This document shows, one piece after another, positions 1 through 6,996 of a stretch of DNA of 15,701 bases (the first letter of the stretch is position 1; each line of letters starts with the position of its first letter). The DNA is from a bacterium (GTDB taxonomy: Bacteria; SZUA-182; DTGQ01). Location: contig JAILZY010000079.1 in assembly GCA_023512255.1 (NCBI GenBank), positions 1 through 15,701 on the forward strand, given 5' to 3'. The notes beneath the pieces are model-generated. The model made no database searches. It was not told the origin of the DNA and worked only from the letters and a program-made list of their open reading frames with translations. The position numbers and the translations under genes are program-made.

Positions 1-73
1 TACTATTGTCTTTTACCTCAATACCCTTACCCTGCGGCTTATCTCCTCCTCCTAATTTAAACATGGGGAACAT
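1..73 (-). CDS. 5' end of a divergent gene, product unknown (partial)
   Basis: Reading leftward from an ATG at 73-71, or a second in-frame ATG at 64-62, the frame stays open to the window edge for 24 codons. The peptide begins MFPMFKLGGGDKPQGKGI. Codons are rich in G at the first position (three GGA, then GAT, GGT, GAG, GTA), which looks like real coding sequence rather than chance. Only a weak ribosome binding site is seen. If real, it is transcribed divergently from the COG2426 gene, which argues that the latter starts at 160 rather than at the TTG at 88, because the space between them would then hold promoters. No family can be recognised from so few residues. Confidence 0.38.
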   Translation of the reverse strand, partial: MFPMFKLGGGDKPQGKGIEVKDNS

Positions 74-93
74 CTGCGGAACAAACCTTGGAG

Positions 94-122
94 TTTACAA
101 AGCGCAGGAAACATGGTAAACT
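94..122 (+). promoter_or_regulatory. candidate sigma70-type promoter for the COG2426/DUF502 pair
   Basis: TTTACA at 94-99 and TAAACT at 117-122 are separated by 17 bases, one and two mismatches from the -35 and -10 consensus. Transcription would begin near 129. That gives a leader of about 30 bases before the ATG at 160 and would exclude the upstream TTG at 88. This is a pattern match only. Confidence 0.28.
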
Positions 123-159
123 ATCTCTTATGTCTGTTTTCGATATCCGAGATCATGAT

Positions 160-660
160 ATGCTCCATTATCTTCTCAGTCTGCTTAAGGGAATTCAACC
201 CGAGCCCCTCACTCTCATTGTGGCTATGATTCCCATAGCTGAGCTGCGGGGCGCCATTCCCTTGGCTTTAAGTATGAATGTGCCAGTGATCAAGGCTTTT
301 TTCCTAGCTGTGGTTGGAAACCTTATTCCGATCCTACCAATACTCTTTTTCCTTGATCCAGTCTCAAATTATTTAAGAAAATTTCCTGCCTTTGACCGAT
401 TCTTTACCTGGCTCTTCCAAAGAACCCGAAATCGAAGCAACCTGATCGAGAGGCTTGAACTTGTTGGGTTGGCCCTCTTTGTGGCTGTACCATTACCGAT
501 GACCGGAGCTTGGACAGGAGCCATAGCCGCCCACCTGTTTCGGTTTCGGATTCGGGATGCGTTCATAGCTATTGCTGTTGGGGTTTTGTTAGCCGGAGTG
601 GTAGTAACCTTAACCTGTTTAGGGGTGATACGGCTTTGCCCCCTTTTTGTCGCCAGATAG
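160..660 (+). CDS. COG2426 / small multidrug export family membrane protein
   Basis: This is an integral inner-membrane protein of 166 aa belonging to the putative small multidrug export family (Sm_multidrug_ex, COG2426). The transported substrate is not established for the family. The family hallmarks are visible: PIAELRGAIP at residues 25-34 and PLPMTGAWTGA at residues 111-121. Both sit in hydrophobic segments, and about four membrane spans can be drawn. The same frame is open further upstream, with a TTG at 88 and an ATG at 130. I chose the ATG at 160 because it gives the usual family length and N-terminus, and because it leaves room for a promoter against the divergent gene at the left edge. 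No start has a strong Shine-Dalgarno site. The DUF502 gene follows 80 bases downstream on the same strand, probably in the same transcript. The family call is firm; the function is not. Confidence 0.85.
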   Translation: MLHYLLSLLKGIQPEPLTLIVAMIPIAELRGAIPLALSMNVPVIKAFFLAVVGNLIPILPILFFLDPVSNYLRKFPAFDRFFTWLFQRTRNRSNLIERLELVGLALFVAVPLPMTGAWTGAIAAHLFRFRIRDAFIAIAVGVLLAGVVVTLTCLGVIRLCPLFVAR

Positions 661-681
661 GTGTGCAGCCCCAGGATAGGT

Positions 682-732
682 GTAGCCAAAGAGCGAAGCT
701 TTAGCTAAGGAAGTTGTAGCCAAAAGAGCGAA
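682..732 (+). repeat. short imperfect direct repeat between the two membrane-protein genes
   Basis: GTAGCCAAAGAGCGAA at 682-697 recurs as GTAGCCAAAAGAGCGAA at 716-732 with one inserted A. Between them lies GCTTTAGCTAAGGAAG. The second copy runs into the purine-rich stretch that serves as ribosome binding site for the ATG at 741. It may be a fragment of a dispersed intergenic repeat or a local duplication. Confidence 0.6.
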
Positions 733-740
733 AAGAGAAG

Positions 741-1571
741 ATGGCTGAAAATTTCTTTCGCAAGTTAAGAAATATTTTTGTCGCTGGCTTCCTGGTTATT
801 TTGCCAGTTCTTATCACCATCTTTCTGGTAGTATTTATCTTTAACACCTTTGAAAGGCTTCTGGCTCGGCCTGTTTCCTTTGGTTTGAAATTGCTGGGTC
901 TGTCGCAATTCATTGGCTATCACATCCCTGGTCTGCTGGGTTTAGCCGCCCTAGCCATAATTTCTTTCTTTCTCGGCCTTGCGGTTACCAATGTAATCGG
1001 CAAAAAATTCATCACCCTGGGGGAAAAGATTTTGAGCAAGGTGCCTCTGGTTTGGAACATCTACTATGCCTCCAAACAACTCATGGAGTCCACCGTATCC
1101 ATGAGAAACCGAAAATACCTTCAACAGGTGGTTCTTGTGGAATATCCCCGCCGAGGGATGTATGTTATAGGATTTATTACCTCCGATGCCAGGGGAGAGA
1201 TCCAGGATGTTACTCAAAAGGAGGTCCTGAATGTTTTCGTGCCCACAACTCCCAATCCGACCTCCGGAATGCTCATCATGGTCCCCAGAGATGATGTAAC
1301 CCCGCTTTCCATGAGCATCGAGGATGGCATCAAATTGATCGTTTCAGGAGGAATGGTTACCCCACTTCCCCCGGAGCATATTCGGAAGGGATCAAAACAA
1401 AAGAAGATAGACTTTTCGCAAACAGGCCTGAAAGATAAAGAAGATAAAGATAATGATAATGATAATGATAATGATTTACAACCAGGTCTGGAAGACAAAG
1501 ATAATGATGAGAAGAATGAAAATGAAAAGGAAAGGGCTAGCGGCCTAGGTTGTTGTCTGAGCAAGAGGTAG
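741..1571 (+). CDS. DUF502 family membrane protein with acidic repeat tail
   Basis: The 276-aa protein matches DUF502 (PF04367), a family of bacterial and plant membrane proteins without a settled biochemical function. Two membrane segments are visible at about residues 13-36 and 61-84. They are followed by a conserved soluble domain with VEYPRRGMYVIGFIT (about 133-147) and VFVPTTPNPTSG (about 167-178), both typical of the family. After residue about 225 the protein departs from the family: a highly charged tail, coded partly by a GATAAT tandem array, contains alternating Asp-Asn and then Lys/Glu-rich sequence, and ends in GLGCCLSKR. The last 35 bases overlap the 3' end of the convergent flippase-like gene. 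The purine-rich sequence before 741 acts as ribosome binding site. It is probably co-transcribed with the COG2426 gene 80 bases upstream. Confidence 0.9.
   Translation: MAENFFRKLRNIFVAGFLVILPVLITIFLVVFIFNTFERLLARPVSFGLKLLGLSQFIGYHIPGLLGLAALAIISFFLGLAVTNVIGKKFITLGEKILSKVPLVWNIYYASKQLMESTVSMRNRKYLQQVVLVEYPRRGMYVIGFITSDARGEIQDVTQKEVLNVFVPTTPNPTSGMLIMVPRDDVTPLSMSIEDGIKLIVSGGMVTPLPPEHIRKGSKQKKIDFSQTGLKDKEDKDNDNDNDNDLQPGLEDKDNDEKNENEKERASGLGCCLSKR
1449..1475 (+). repeat. GATAAT hexanucleotide array inside the DUF502 gene
   Basis: Four perfect copies of GATAAT plus a final GAT encode alternating Asp-Asn in the C-terminal tail. The unit is a multiple of three, so changes in copy number would change tail length without shifting the frame. 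Confidence 0.9.
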
Positions 1572-2652
1572 TAGAAGATACTTGTTTCAGGCAACAGGAG
1601 CTAGAGAGTTCATCCCTCGAAGAACTCGATAGTTTCTCTAGGATATCGAGACCAAGGGTCTTGGTGATGAGCGCTCCGCCGATGATAACCCAGAGATAAA
1701 CGGTAAAGAATCTCCACAAAATGATAAAAATTCCCAATAAGTGGCTAGGAATAGATGAGGCGAACATGGCATAGCAGCCTCCTTCAGCCACTCCTGTTCC
1801 TCCGGGGGTTGGCGAAAAGTACAGCAGAAAGTAGAGTACAAACTGCACCATAAGCACCCTCAAAACAGGCACAGGGTAGTTCAACCCCTTCAGAATAACG
1901 TAGGCAATCAGGTAGTTAGCGCTCAGAGCAGCCGCACTCAGCAGGCTTCCTGCCAGGAGGACCTTTTTCTTATATTTGAAGAATTCCTTCAGGCAACTGC
2001 TGAAATCATCGATCCAGATATTCAGCTTTCTCTCAAGTCTTTCGGTGTAATTGGCCAAGGGCTTGAATCGCTCGATCCATACACAAATCTTATGGATAAT
2101 CTCTTCACTCCGTAGGGGATTCAAGAGCGTATAAATAAGAAAGCTCACTATGAGAAAAAGGAAAATAGCGATGTAGCGAAAGAGGTTTTTTAGGATAGCA
2201 TTCTGGATAAGCTCTCCATGAAAATAGACAATAATCGGAGCCGCTACGGCGATAATTGAAGTAATGAGAATTCCCCGCACAAGGGTAACGCTGGTAGCTT
2301 TCCCAAGTGGCATCCCTTTTTGCGTTAGCTGGTAGACCATCAGTGGCTCTCCACCTGTAACCGTAGGCGTGATCGACGAGGCAAACATGTAGAAGAGAAT
2401 AGATTCGGCGCTGTAAAAAAAACTGATCTCTGCCCCGGCAGCCTGCGAGATGATCTTGAGCACAAGGCTGTCGATAGAGATGGATATAGCCCCAAGAGCC
2501 AGGGCCAAAAACAGATACTTGATCTGCATCTGTTTGATGGCCTGCCAGGTTTTAGGGCCGGCAGTCAAAGCAGCCATAGTCCCAAGAACACAGATGGTAA
2601 TGATACAAAATATAACCATGAGCCTTTTAATCGACAATCGCTTGGCAATCAT
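1537..2652 (-). CDS. flippase-like integral membrane protein (LPG synthase TM / UPF0104 family)
   Basis: This is a 371-aa polytopic membrane protein of the lysylphosphatidylglycerol synthase transmembrane family (PF03706, UPF0104, AglD-like). Members are linked to lipid or glycolipid modification and export; the substrate here is unknown. Several strongly hydrophobic spans alternate with short basic loops. The family signatures are ITPTVTGGEP within residues 91-103 and FSPTPGGTGVAEGG at about 277-290. The catalytic aminoacyl-transferase domain of full-length MprF proteins is absent, as is normal for the short flippase-like members. The tail after about residue 340 is Ser- and Cys-rich and runs through the 35-base convergent overlap with the DUF502 gene. 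The ATG at 2652 is preceded by an AGGTAGGT sequence as a modest ribosome binding site. A candidate promoter lies at 2762-2791. Confidence 0.88.
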   Translation of the reverse strand: MIAKRLSIKRLMVIFCIITICVLGTMAALTAGPKTWQAIKQMQIKYLFLALALGAISISIDSLVLKIISQAAGAEISFFYSAESILFYMFASSITPTVTGGEPLMVYQLTQKGMPLGKATSVTLVRGILITSIIAVAAPIIVYFHGELIQNAILKNLFRYIAIFLFLIVSFLIYTLLNPLRSEEIIHKICVWIERFKPLANYTERLERKLNIWIDDFSSCLKEFFKYKKKVLLAGSLLSAAALSANYLIAYVILKGLNYPVPVLRVLMVQFVLYFLLYFSPTPGGTGVAEGGCYAMFASSIPSHLLGIFIILWRFFTVYLWVIIGGALITKTLGLDILEKLSSSSRDELSSSCCLKQVSSTTSCSDNNLGR

Positions 2653-2662
2653 ACCTACCTAT

Positions 2663-2712
2663 CTGTTTCTCTCACCCTACTTCGTGCTGTTTCTCTCACC
2701 CTACTTCGTGCT
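2663..2712. repeat. 24-bp exact tandem duplication in the flippase leader
   Basis: The 24-base unit at 2664-2687 (starting TGTTTCTCTCACCCTAC) is repeated without change at 2688-2711, with one matching base on each side. On the minus strand it lies between the candidate promoter and the start codon of the flippase-like gene, 12 bases from the ATG. It could be an operator, a leader RNA element or slippage. Confidence 0.9.
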
Positions 2713-2761
2713 TGGATACCAGTTGCTCTTCAACATAGAAGCGATATTTTACAACTTTTTA

Positions 2762-2791
2762 ATTATATTTTCCAGTTTTTTTTAGGATCAA
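2762..2791 (-). promoter_or_regulatory. candidate sigma70 promoter for the flippase-like gene
   Basis: On the minus strand a perfect TATAAT (2767-2762) is preceded, after an 18-base spacer, by TTGATC (2791-2786), which matches the -35 consensus at four of six positions. Transcription would begin near 2755, giving a leader of about 100 bases that includes the 24-bp tandem repeat. Confidence 0.42.
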
Positions 2792-2892
2792 ACCCTGAAG
2801 CCCTGAAAAAGGGTCCAAGATAAGAGAAAAAAACAAGAAAAGAAGAAGAATTGGAGATAAATGGAGAACACCTGAGAGGGAAAGGAGACTGC

Positions 2893-2922
2893 TTGCCAAA
2901 GATAGCTTATGCATGTTAAAAT
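2893..2922 (+). promoter_or_regulatory. candidate sigma70 promoter for the MoxR unit
   Basis: TTGCCA at 2893-2898 and TAAAAT at 2917-2922 each differ by one base from consensus and are 18 bases apart. Transcription would begin near 2929, about 95 bases before the MoxR start, with the dyad at 2948-2962 just downstream. Confidence 0.42.
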
Positions 2923-2947
2923 CTGCTATTATTCAAGTAACGGAAAA

Positions 2948-2962
2948 ACTCATACAATGAGT
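2948..2962. promoter_or_regulatory. small perfect dyad downstream of the MoxR promoter
   Basis: ACTCAT and ATGAGT form a perfect 6-bp inverted repeat around ACA. Its position, 20-35 bases after the predicted transcription start, would suit an operator half-site pair, but short dyads are common by chance. Confidence 0.2.
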
Positions 2963-3024
2963 AATAAACAAACGATACAACGAGCAAAAATGTCGGTTAA
3001 AATTTTGGGGAGGCTTATGAGATA

Positions 3025-3957
3025 ATGGAAAAGGTAAAAATTGATGAAATCGAGCTGGTTCTATCACATCCAGACCAGCAGAAGCGCTCTTGGATCGGCC
3101 AGGAGGAGCTGATGGAGCAGATTTTGGCCTGCTGGCTAACTGTAGCCGCGGATGATCTGCCCCTTTGCCCCCGTTTGGTGGGAAAGCCCGGCATGGGGAA
3201 AACTACCCTGGCTATGGCCGCGGGGGCAAGACTTGGAAAGCCAGTATACATTTATCAGTGCACGATGGACACGCGGCCTGAAGACCTGATCATCACGCCA
3301 GTGCTTTCCGAGAGCGGCAAAATTCAGTATCATGCCAGCTCTCTAGTTACCGCGGCTATCAAGGGCGGGGTAGCTGTGTTGGATGAAGCCAATCGGATGA
3401 GCGAAAAATCCTGGGCCTCGCTAGCTCCCCTCCTGGATCACCGAAGATATGTGGAAAGTATTGTGGCTGGGGTGAAAATCCAGGCTCACCCAGATTTTCG
3501 CTGTTGCGTTACCATGAACGATGATGCCTCTACCTATGAGATCCCCGACTATATTATCTCCCGGCTCCAGCCTATGATTCAACTGGAGTTTCCAGAAAGA
3601 GAGGAAGAGATGGCCATTCTCAGGTACAATCTTCCCTTCGCCCCAGAGGAGATCTTAAACCTTACCCTTGATTTCCTTCAAAGAAGCCATGAGGCACGGC
3701 TTGATTACAGCATCCGGGACGGCCTGAGCATTGCTCGCTATGCTCTGAAAATTCGCGCCTATAGCCCAAAGGAGCGAAAACGCCCCTGGAAGGATACCTT
3801 CCAAAAGGCGGTTGAGCAGACCCTAGGCAAAGACGCCCTTGATATCAAGAAGAGATCATCACAAATTAACCGACAAAATTTGACTAATCTAGCCTTTTTG
3901 GAGGATTTTTTCACCAGTGAAAAGGACTGGATGGATGGAAGTGAGGAAAATGAATGA
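3025..3957 (+). CDS. MoxR-type AAA+ ATPase
   Basis: This is a 310-aa AAA+ ATPase of the MoxR/AAA_5 type, a chaperone-like remodeller that usually acts with a protein partner. Walker A is GKPGMGKT at residues 53-60 (Lys59). Walker B is VAVLDE at 116-121 with the catalytic Glu121. Sensor 1 is probably Asn165 in VTMND, and an arginine-finger candidate is Arg180 in IISRLQ. The region after about residue 215 forms the small helical lid, and the protein is about the normal length for the family. The start at 3025 follows a GGGGAGG Shine-Dalgarno sequence at 3007-3013. A downstream gene on the same strand starts 56 bases after the stop, so both are probably one transcript from the promoter near 2893-2922. 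The ATPase call is secure; the substrate is unknown. Confidence 0.93.
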   Translation: MEKVKIDEIELVLSHPDQQKRSWIGQEELMEQILACWLTVAADDLPLCPRLVGKPGMGKTTLAMAAGARLGKPVYIYQCTMDTRPEDLIITPVLSESGKIQYHASSLVTAAIKGGVAVLDEANRMSEKSWASLAPLLDHRRYVESIVAGVKIQAHPDFRCCVTMNDDASTYEIPDYIISRLQPMIQLEFPEREEEMAILRYNLPFAPEEILNLTLDFLQRSHEARLDYSIRDGLSIARYALKIRAYSPKERKRPWKDTFQKAVEQTLGKDALDIKKRSSQINRQNLTNLAFLEDFFTSEKDWMDGSEENE

Positions 3958-4013
3958 AGCGGGAAACTAAATAAGTATATAGGGAAACCGAATCAAAAGT
4001 GTGGGACGAAAAA

Positions 4014-5936
4014 ATGAAGAAAAAAATTCTCATCCGGGATGGCCAGCTGTGGCTCGACAATATCTGCCTGATGCCTATTGTGTCTGGTAAGGTTTCCTTT
4101 GCTCAGCAGGTCAAAGAGGTGTTTTTCAATACCTCATTCGACTGTCTGGCTATTGGCCTGCCCGAATCATTTTATCCCCTGGTTCTTGAAGGGGTGCAGT
4201 TTCTCCCTTATATCACCGTGGTTGTGGCCCGAGACAGAGAGGATTTTTACAGCTTCTTTCCAACCGATCCCTGTGATGGCATGATCGAAGCTATACGGCT
4301 GGGAATGCAGGAGGGAGTTACCATCCGGTTCATTGATCGTGAAGTAAACAAAACCTTCAGCCATGATCTTCTAACCACTGGCCTGACCGTGGGTGGTCAG
4401 GGGCTAATCCTTCCCGATGAGCATGCTGTGTCTCAAATTGGGCTTCCGCCCTATATTCAGGCGGTGTTCCCATATTTGGCCCAACCGACAGGGGAGGAGT
4501 GGCCCACAGAGCGGAAAGATCAGCCCTGGTCGCCGTGGCTGAAAGAAGCGGATGAGGATGTGCAGGCCAAATTTATGGCTGCCAGACTCAAAGAATTGAG
4601 TTTGGAACACCATAAGGTTCTCTTTGTCTTCTCCCTGCACCATCTGGCCGCTATTCTCCATTTCTATCAGACTGACTACCCGGGGTTGCCAAATGGTGAG
4701 CGCCCCCAGGAGCTTAAGCTCTATTCGGTCCATCCCGACTCTCTCTACTTTATTCTCGGCGAGCTCCCCTACTTTACCTATCTTTATGAAAAAGTAAAAG
4801 GTACCCTCATTCTTGAAGAGTTTCAGAAAACAGAGGCGATTAAAAAACTGCTCCTTGAGGTCCGCGATGAATATCACCGAGAATTTCCTGAGGAGATCTA
4901 CCACATCGGTTTGCAGGATGTGCAGACTGCCTTGCAGTTGATCCGCAACCTCTGTCTAATCAAAAACCGCCTCACCCCCGATCTCTATGAGCTGGTGGTT
5001 GCCGCCAAAGGGATCATGGGTAATGATTTTGCCCTAAAGCTAGTCGAAATAGCCAAGTTTTATCCTTATATAGATATTTCTTCAACCTACCCGACCATCA
5101 AAATGACCAGCCAGTTTATCAGCCTAGGCCGTTCGATCTGGCCATCTTACCGGAGAGTGCCGGCTTTGGCCAAAGAGTGGAAGCGAATCAGGCTGGAGAA
5201 AAAGCCTAACCAGAAGCAAAAGAAACAATGGGCGACCCGCTGGAACCCGAATGCGGTCTGCTCCTGGCCTCCTGAGGACGAGGTCATTGAAAACTTCTGC
5301 GGCTATATTCGAAAACGCGCTCTAAAGCTTGTTGGGCTGTCGCAGGTTAGAGTCGAAGAGTTTCAAAGTACCTTAAAAGATGGCCTACATCTAAGGGAAA
5401 CTATCCGCAATCTACACCTTGGCAAGATTTATGTAAAAGAGGAACCCCAGATTCAGGGTGAGGTAGGGGCAGTGGTGTTCATCTTTGATGAAGATCCGAC
5501 TGGCGAAAAGTATCCGTATAAACTGACCTGGCTGGCTGAGCATGAAAATGAATCAACCCTAGTTTTCTATGCCACTGATTACCGCAGCGGTCTGGTTGGC
5601 CCTGGGATATCTCGCTGCTTTTACGGCGGAGCACTGTTTATCTATCCGCCTCAGTTGATTGAGGATGTATGGACAGATCCACGCTTTGACCAGGCAGCCA
5701 ATGATATCGAGCGGCTGATGATGGCTGGGCTCTATTATTCACAGGACCGCTATGTAGCCATTGTAGCGCAGCGCAAACCCTCACTCTCTATTCAAGATTA
5801 TGCCCGATTGCAGCAAAAAAGACTTATATTTCTTCCTCTTTCCTCCTTCAGCCATAACAGGCTCCAGAAACTGCGCTACTTCCATGTCCTCAACGGCAAG
5901 CATGTTCGCTCCTGGGCCTTGCGCTTCATCAGGTGA
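4014..5936 (+). CDS. MoxR-associated protein, tentative TraB/ChaN/EreA-like (TIKI) superfamily
   Basis: I do not recognise this 640-aa protein with certainty. Residues 40-111 contain a hydrophobic strand with LAIGLPESF, then FFPTDP, then an Ala/Gly helix, then GVTIRFIDREV. This order resembles the N-terminal part of TraB/ChaN/EreA-like proteins, including the DUF5682-type proteins I recall as being encoded next to MoxR ATPases, where a strand ending in an acidic residue is followed by G..VRFID. The middle is largely helical. A Lys-rich linker sits at about 393-405. The last 200 residues hold a compact block (about 449-548) with GKIYVKEEP, FIFDED, LTWLAEHE and VGPGI, which looks like a conserved domain. 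No signal peptide and no VWA MIDAS motif are visible. An in-frame GTG at 3999 is an alternative start; I prefer the ATG at 4014, preceded by GGGACG. It presumably works with the MoxR ATPase 56 bases upstream. Confidence 0.6.
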   Translation: MKKKILIRDGQLWLDNICLMPIVSGKVSFAQQVKEVFFNTSFDCLAIGLPESFYPLVLEGVQFLPYITVVVARDREDFYSFFPTDPCDGMIEAIRLGMQEGVTIRFIDREVNKTFSHDLLTTGLTVGGQGLILPDEHAVSQIGLPPYIQAVFPYLAQPTGEEWPTERKDQPWSPWLKEADEDVQAKFMAARLKELSLEHHKVLFVFSLHHLAAILHFYQTDYPGLPNGERPQELKLYSVHPDSLYFILGELPYFTYLYEKVKGTLILEEFQKTEAIKKLLLEVRDEYHREFPEEIYHIGLQDVQTALQLIRNLCLIKNRLTPDLYELVVAAKGIMGNDFALKLVEIAKFYPYIDISSTYPTIKMTSQFISLGRSIWPSYRRVPALAKEWKRIRLEKKPNQKQKKQWATRWNPNAVCSWPPEDEVIENFCGYIRKRALKLVGLSQVRVEEFQSTLKDGLHLRETIRNLHLGKIYVKEEPQIQGEVGAVVFIFDEDPTGEKYPYKLTWLAEHENESTLVFYATDYRSGLVGPGISRCFYGGALFIYPPQLIEDVWTDPRFDQAANDIERLMMAGLYYSQDRYVAIVAQRKPSLSIQDYARLQQKRLIFLPLSSFSHNRLQKLRYFHVLNGKHVRSWALRFIR

Positions 5937-6107
5937 GGTGGGTAAAGGACTATGGCAAAGTTTCAATATTTCATATATTTTCGATATTTAAAATACTTAT
6001 AAAAAGCGCAAAAGTCTAATAGATGCAAAAAGCTAAAATTCCGATAAAAAATATCCATCGTTACCCATTATTCAAAAAATTCAAAAACTGCCAAGGAGGC
6101 GAAAATC

Positions 6108-6914
6108 ATGTCTTGGGGATTACAAAACCGTCTAGCCCGGATTATCAATCCGAGAACCCATCGCACGGTAATGCTGGCTATTGATCATGGCTACTTTCTC
6201 GGCCCTACCAGCGGCCTTGAAGTGCCGCGGGAAACCCTAAAGCCGATCCAGGCCTATGCCGACACTCTCATGCTGACCAGGGGAGTGTTGCGCACCAGCG
6301 TCGATCCGTGTAGTCCTACCCCCATTGTCCTGCGGGTATCGGGCGGGACCAGCATCCTGACCCCTCTCTCCAACGAAGGGATTACGGTAGCCATGGAGGA
6401 TGCCATTCGACTGAATGTGGCTGGGGTGGCTCTGTCCATCTTTGTTGGCTCTGAGCATGAGCGCCAAACCCTACTTAATCTGGCTCATCTGGTCGATGAG
6501 GGTGAGCGCTATGGGATGCCGGTTCTTGCGGTTACGGCTGTAGGCAAGGAGATGAATCGGGATGCGCGGTATCTGGGATTGTGCTGTCGGATTGCTGCTG
6601 AGCTGGGTGCTCATTTTGTCAAGACCTACTATTGCGAGGACTTTGAGAGTGTAGTGCGCAATTGCCCGGTTCCGATAGTGATCGCCGGCGGGAAAAAACT
6701 GCCGGAAAAGGATGCCTTGCGTCTGACCTACCAGGCCATTCAAAGCGGTGCCTGCGGAGTTGATATGGGCCGAAACATTTTCCAGTCTGAAGATCCGGCA
6801 GCCATGATCCAGGCGGTGCGGGCCATTGTTCATGAAAACAAAAATGTTGACCAGGCTTATGAGCTTTTCCAAAGCCTGAGGAGCCAAAGAGAGCCAGAGC
6901 GGATGTTGGCCTAA
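6108..6914 (+). CDS. lsrF: LsrF-like class I aldolase/thiolase
   Basis: The 268-aa protein belongs to the DeoC/FbaB class I aldolase family and is closest, from memory, to LsrF, which in enteric bacteria transfers an acetyl group from the autoinducer-2 breakdown product 3-hydroxy-5-phosphonooxypentane-2,4-dione to CoA. The shared motifs are [15 protein letters not shown] near the N-terminus, [23 protein letters not shown]-like sequence mid-protein, VKTYY with the predicted Schiff-base Lys172, [17 protein letters not shown], and [11 protein letters not shown]. It lacks the roughly 30-residue N-terminal extension of the E. coli enzyme. A strong AAGGAGG at 6093-6099 fixes the start. A zinc dehydrogenase follows 82 bases downstream. 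No other lsr gene is in view, so the physiological substrate may be another phosphorylated ketose. The 171-base AT-rich gap upstream (5937-6107) probably carries its promoter, though no clear -35/-10 pair stands out. Confidence 0.85.
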   Translation: MSWGLQNRLARIINPRTHRTVMLAIDHGYFLGPTSGLEVPRETLKPIQAYADTLMLTRGVLRTSVDPCSPTPIVLRVSGGTSILTPLSNEGITVAMEDAIRLNVAGVALSIFVGSEHERQTLLNLAHLVDEGERYGMPVLAVTAVGKEMNRDARYLGLCCRIAAELGAHFVKTYYCEDFESVVRNCPVPIVIAGGKKLPEKDALRLTYQAIQSGACGVDMGRNIFQSEDPAAMIQAVRAIVHENKNVDQAYELFQSLRSQREPERMLA

Positions 6915-6982
6915 TCAGAAGCGGCCGCTAGGTGTTAGGGGCGGGCTCTAGCTTTTATCTTTCGGCTAACCCAGGAGGAGAT

Positions 6983-6988
6983 GAGGAG
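6983..6988 (+). promoter_or_regulatory. ribosome binding site deciding a TTG start
   Basis: GAGGAG at 6983-6988 lies 8 bases before the TTG at 6997. A second AGGAGG at 6973-6978 is only two bases from an out-of-frame ATG at 6981 that stops after 13 codons. The spacing supports the TTG as the start of the dehydrogenase. Confidence 0.6.
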
Positions 6989-6996
6989 AAAATCCG

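Larger units (their letters stand above)
2653..3024. other. divergent intergenic region
   Basis: These 372 bases separate the leftward flippase gene from the rightward MoxR gene. I see no coding sequence. They hold a 24-bp tandem repeat, a T-rich tract around 2750-2784, one good promoter candidate on each strand, and a small perfect dyad at 2948-2962, all listed separately. A CCCT/AGGG mini-hairpin near 2799-2812 is too short to call a terminator. Confidence 0.7.

Noticed and set aside
4404-4904. Leftward 166-codon open frame opposite the MoxR partner gene
   Set aside because: It lies entirely inside a well-supported rightward gene, has no recognisable motif or ribosome binding site, and is an antisense shadow.
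6915-6970. Possible terminator between the aldolase and dehydrogenase genes
   Set aside because: GCTAG/CTAGC near 6927-6955 gives only a 5-bp stem with a 16-base loop, and AGCGGCCGCT is a simple palindrome; neither makes a convincing intrinsic terminator.
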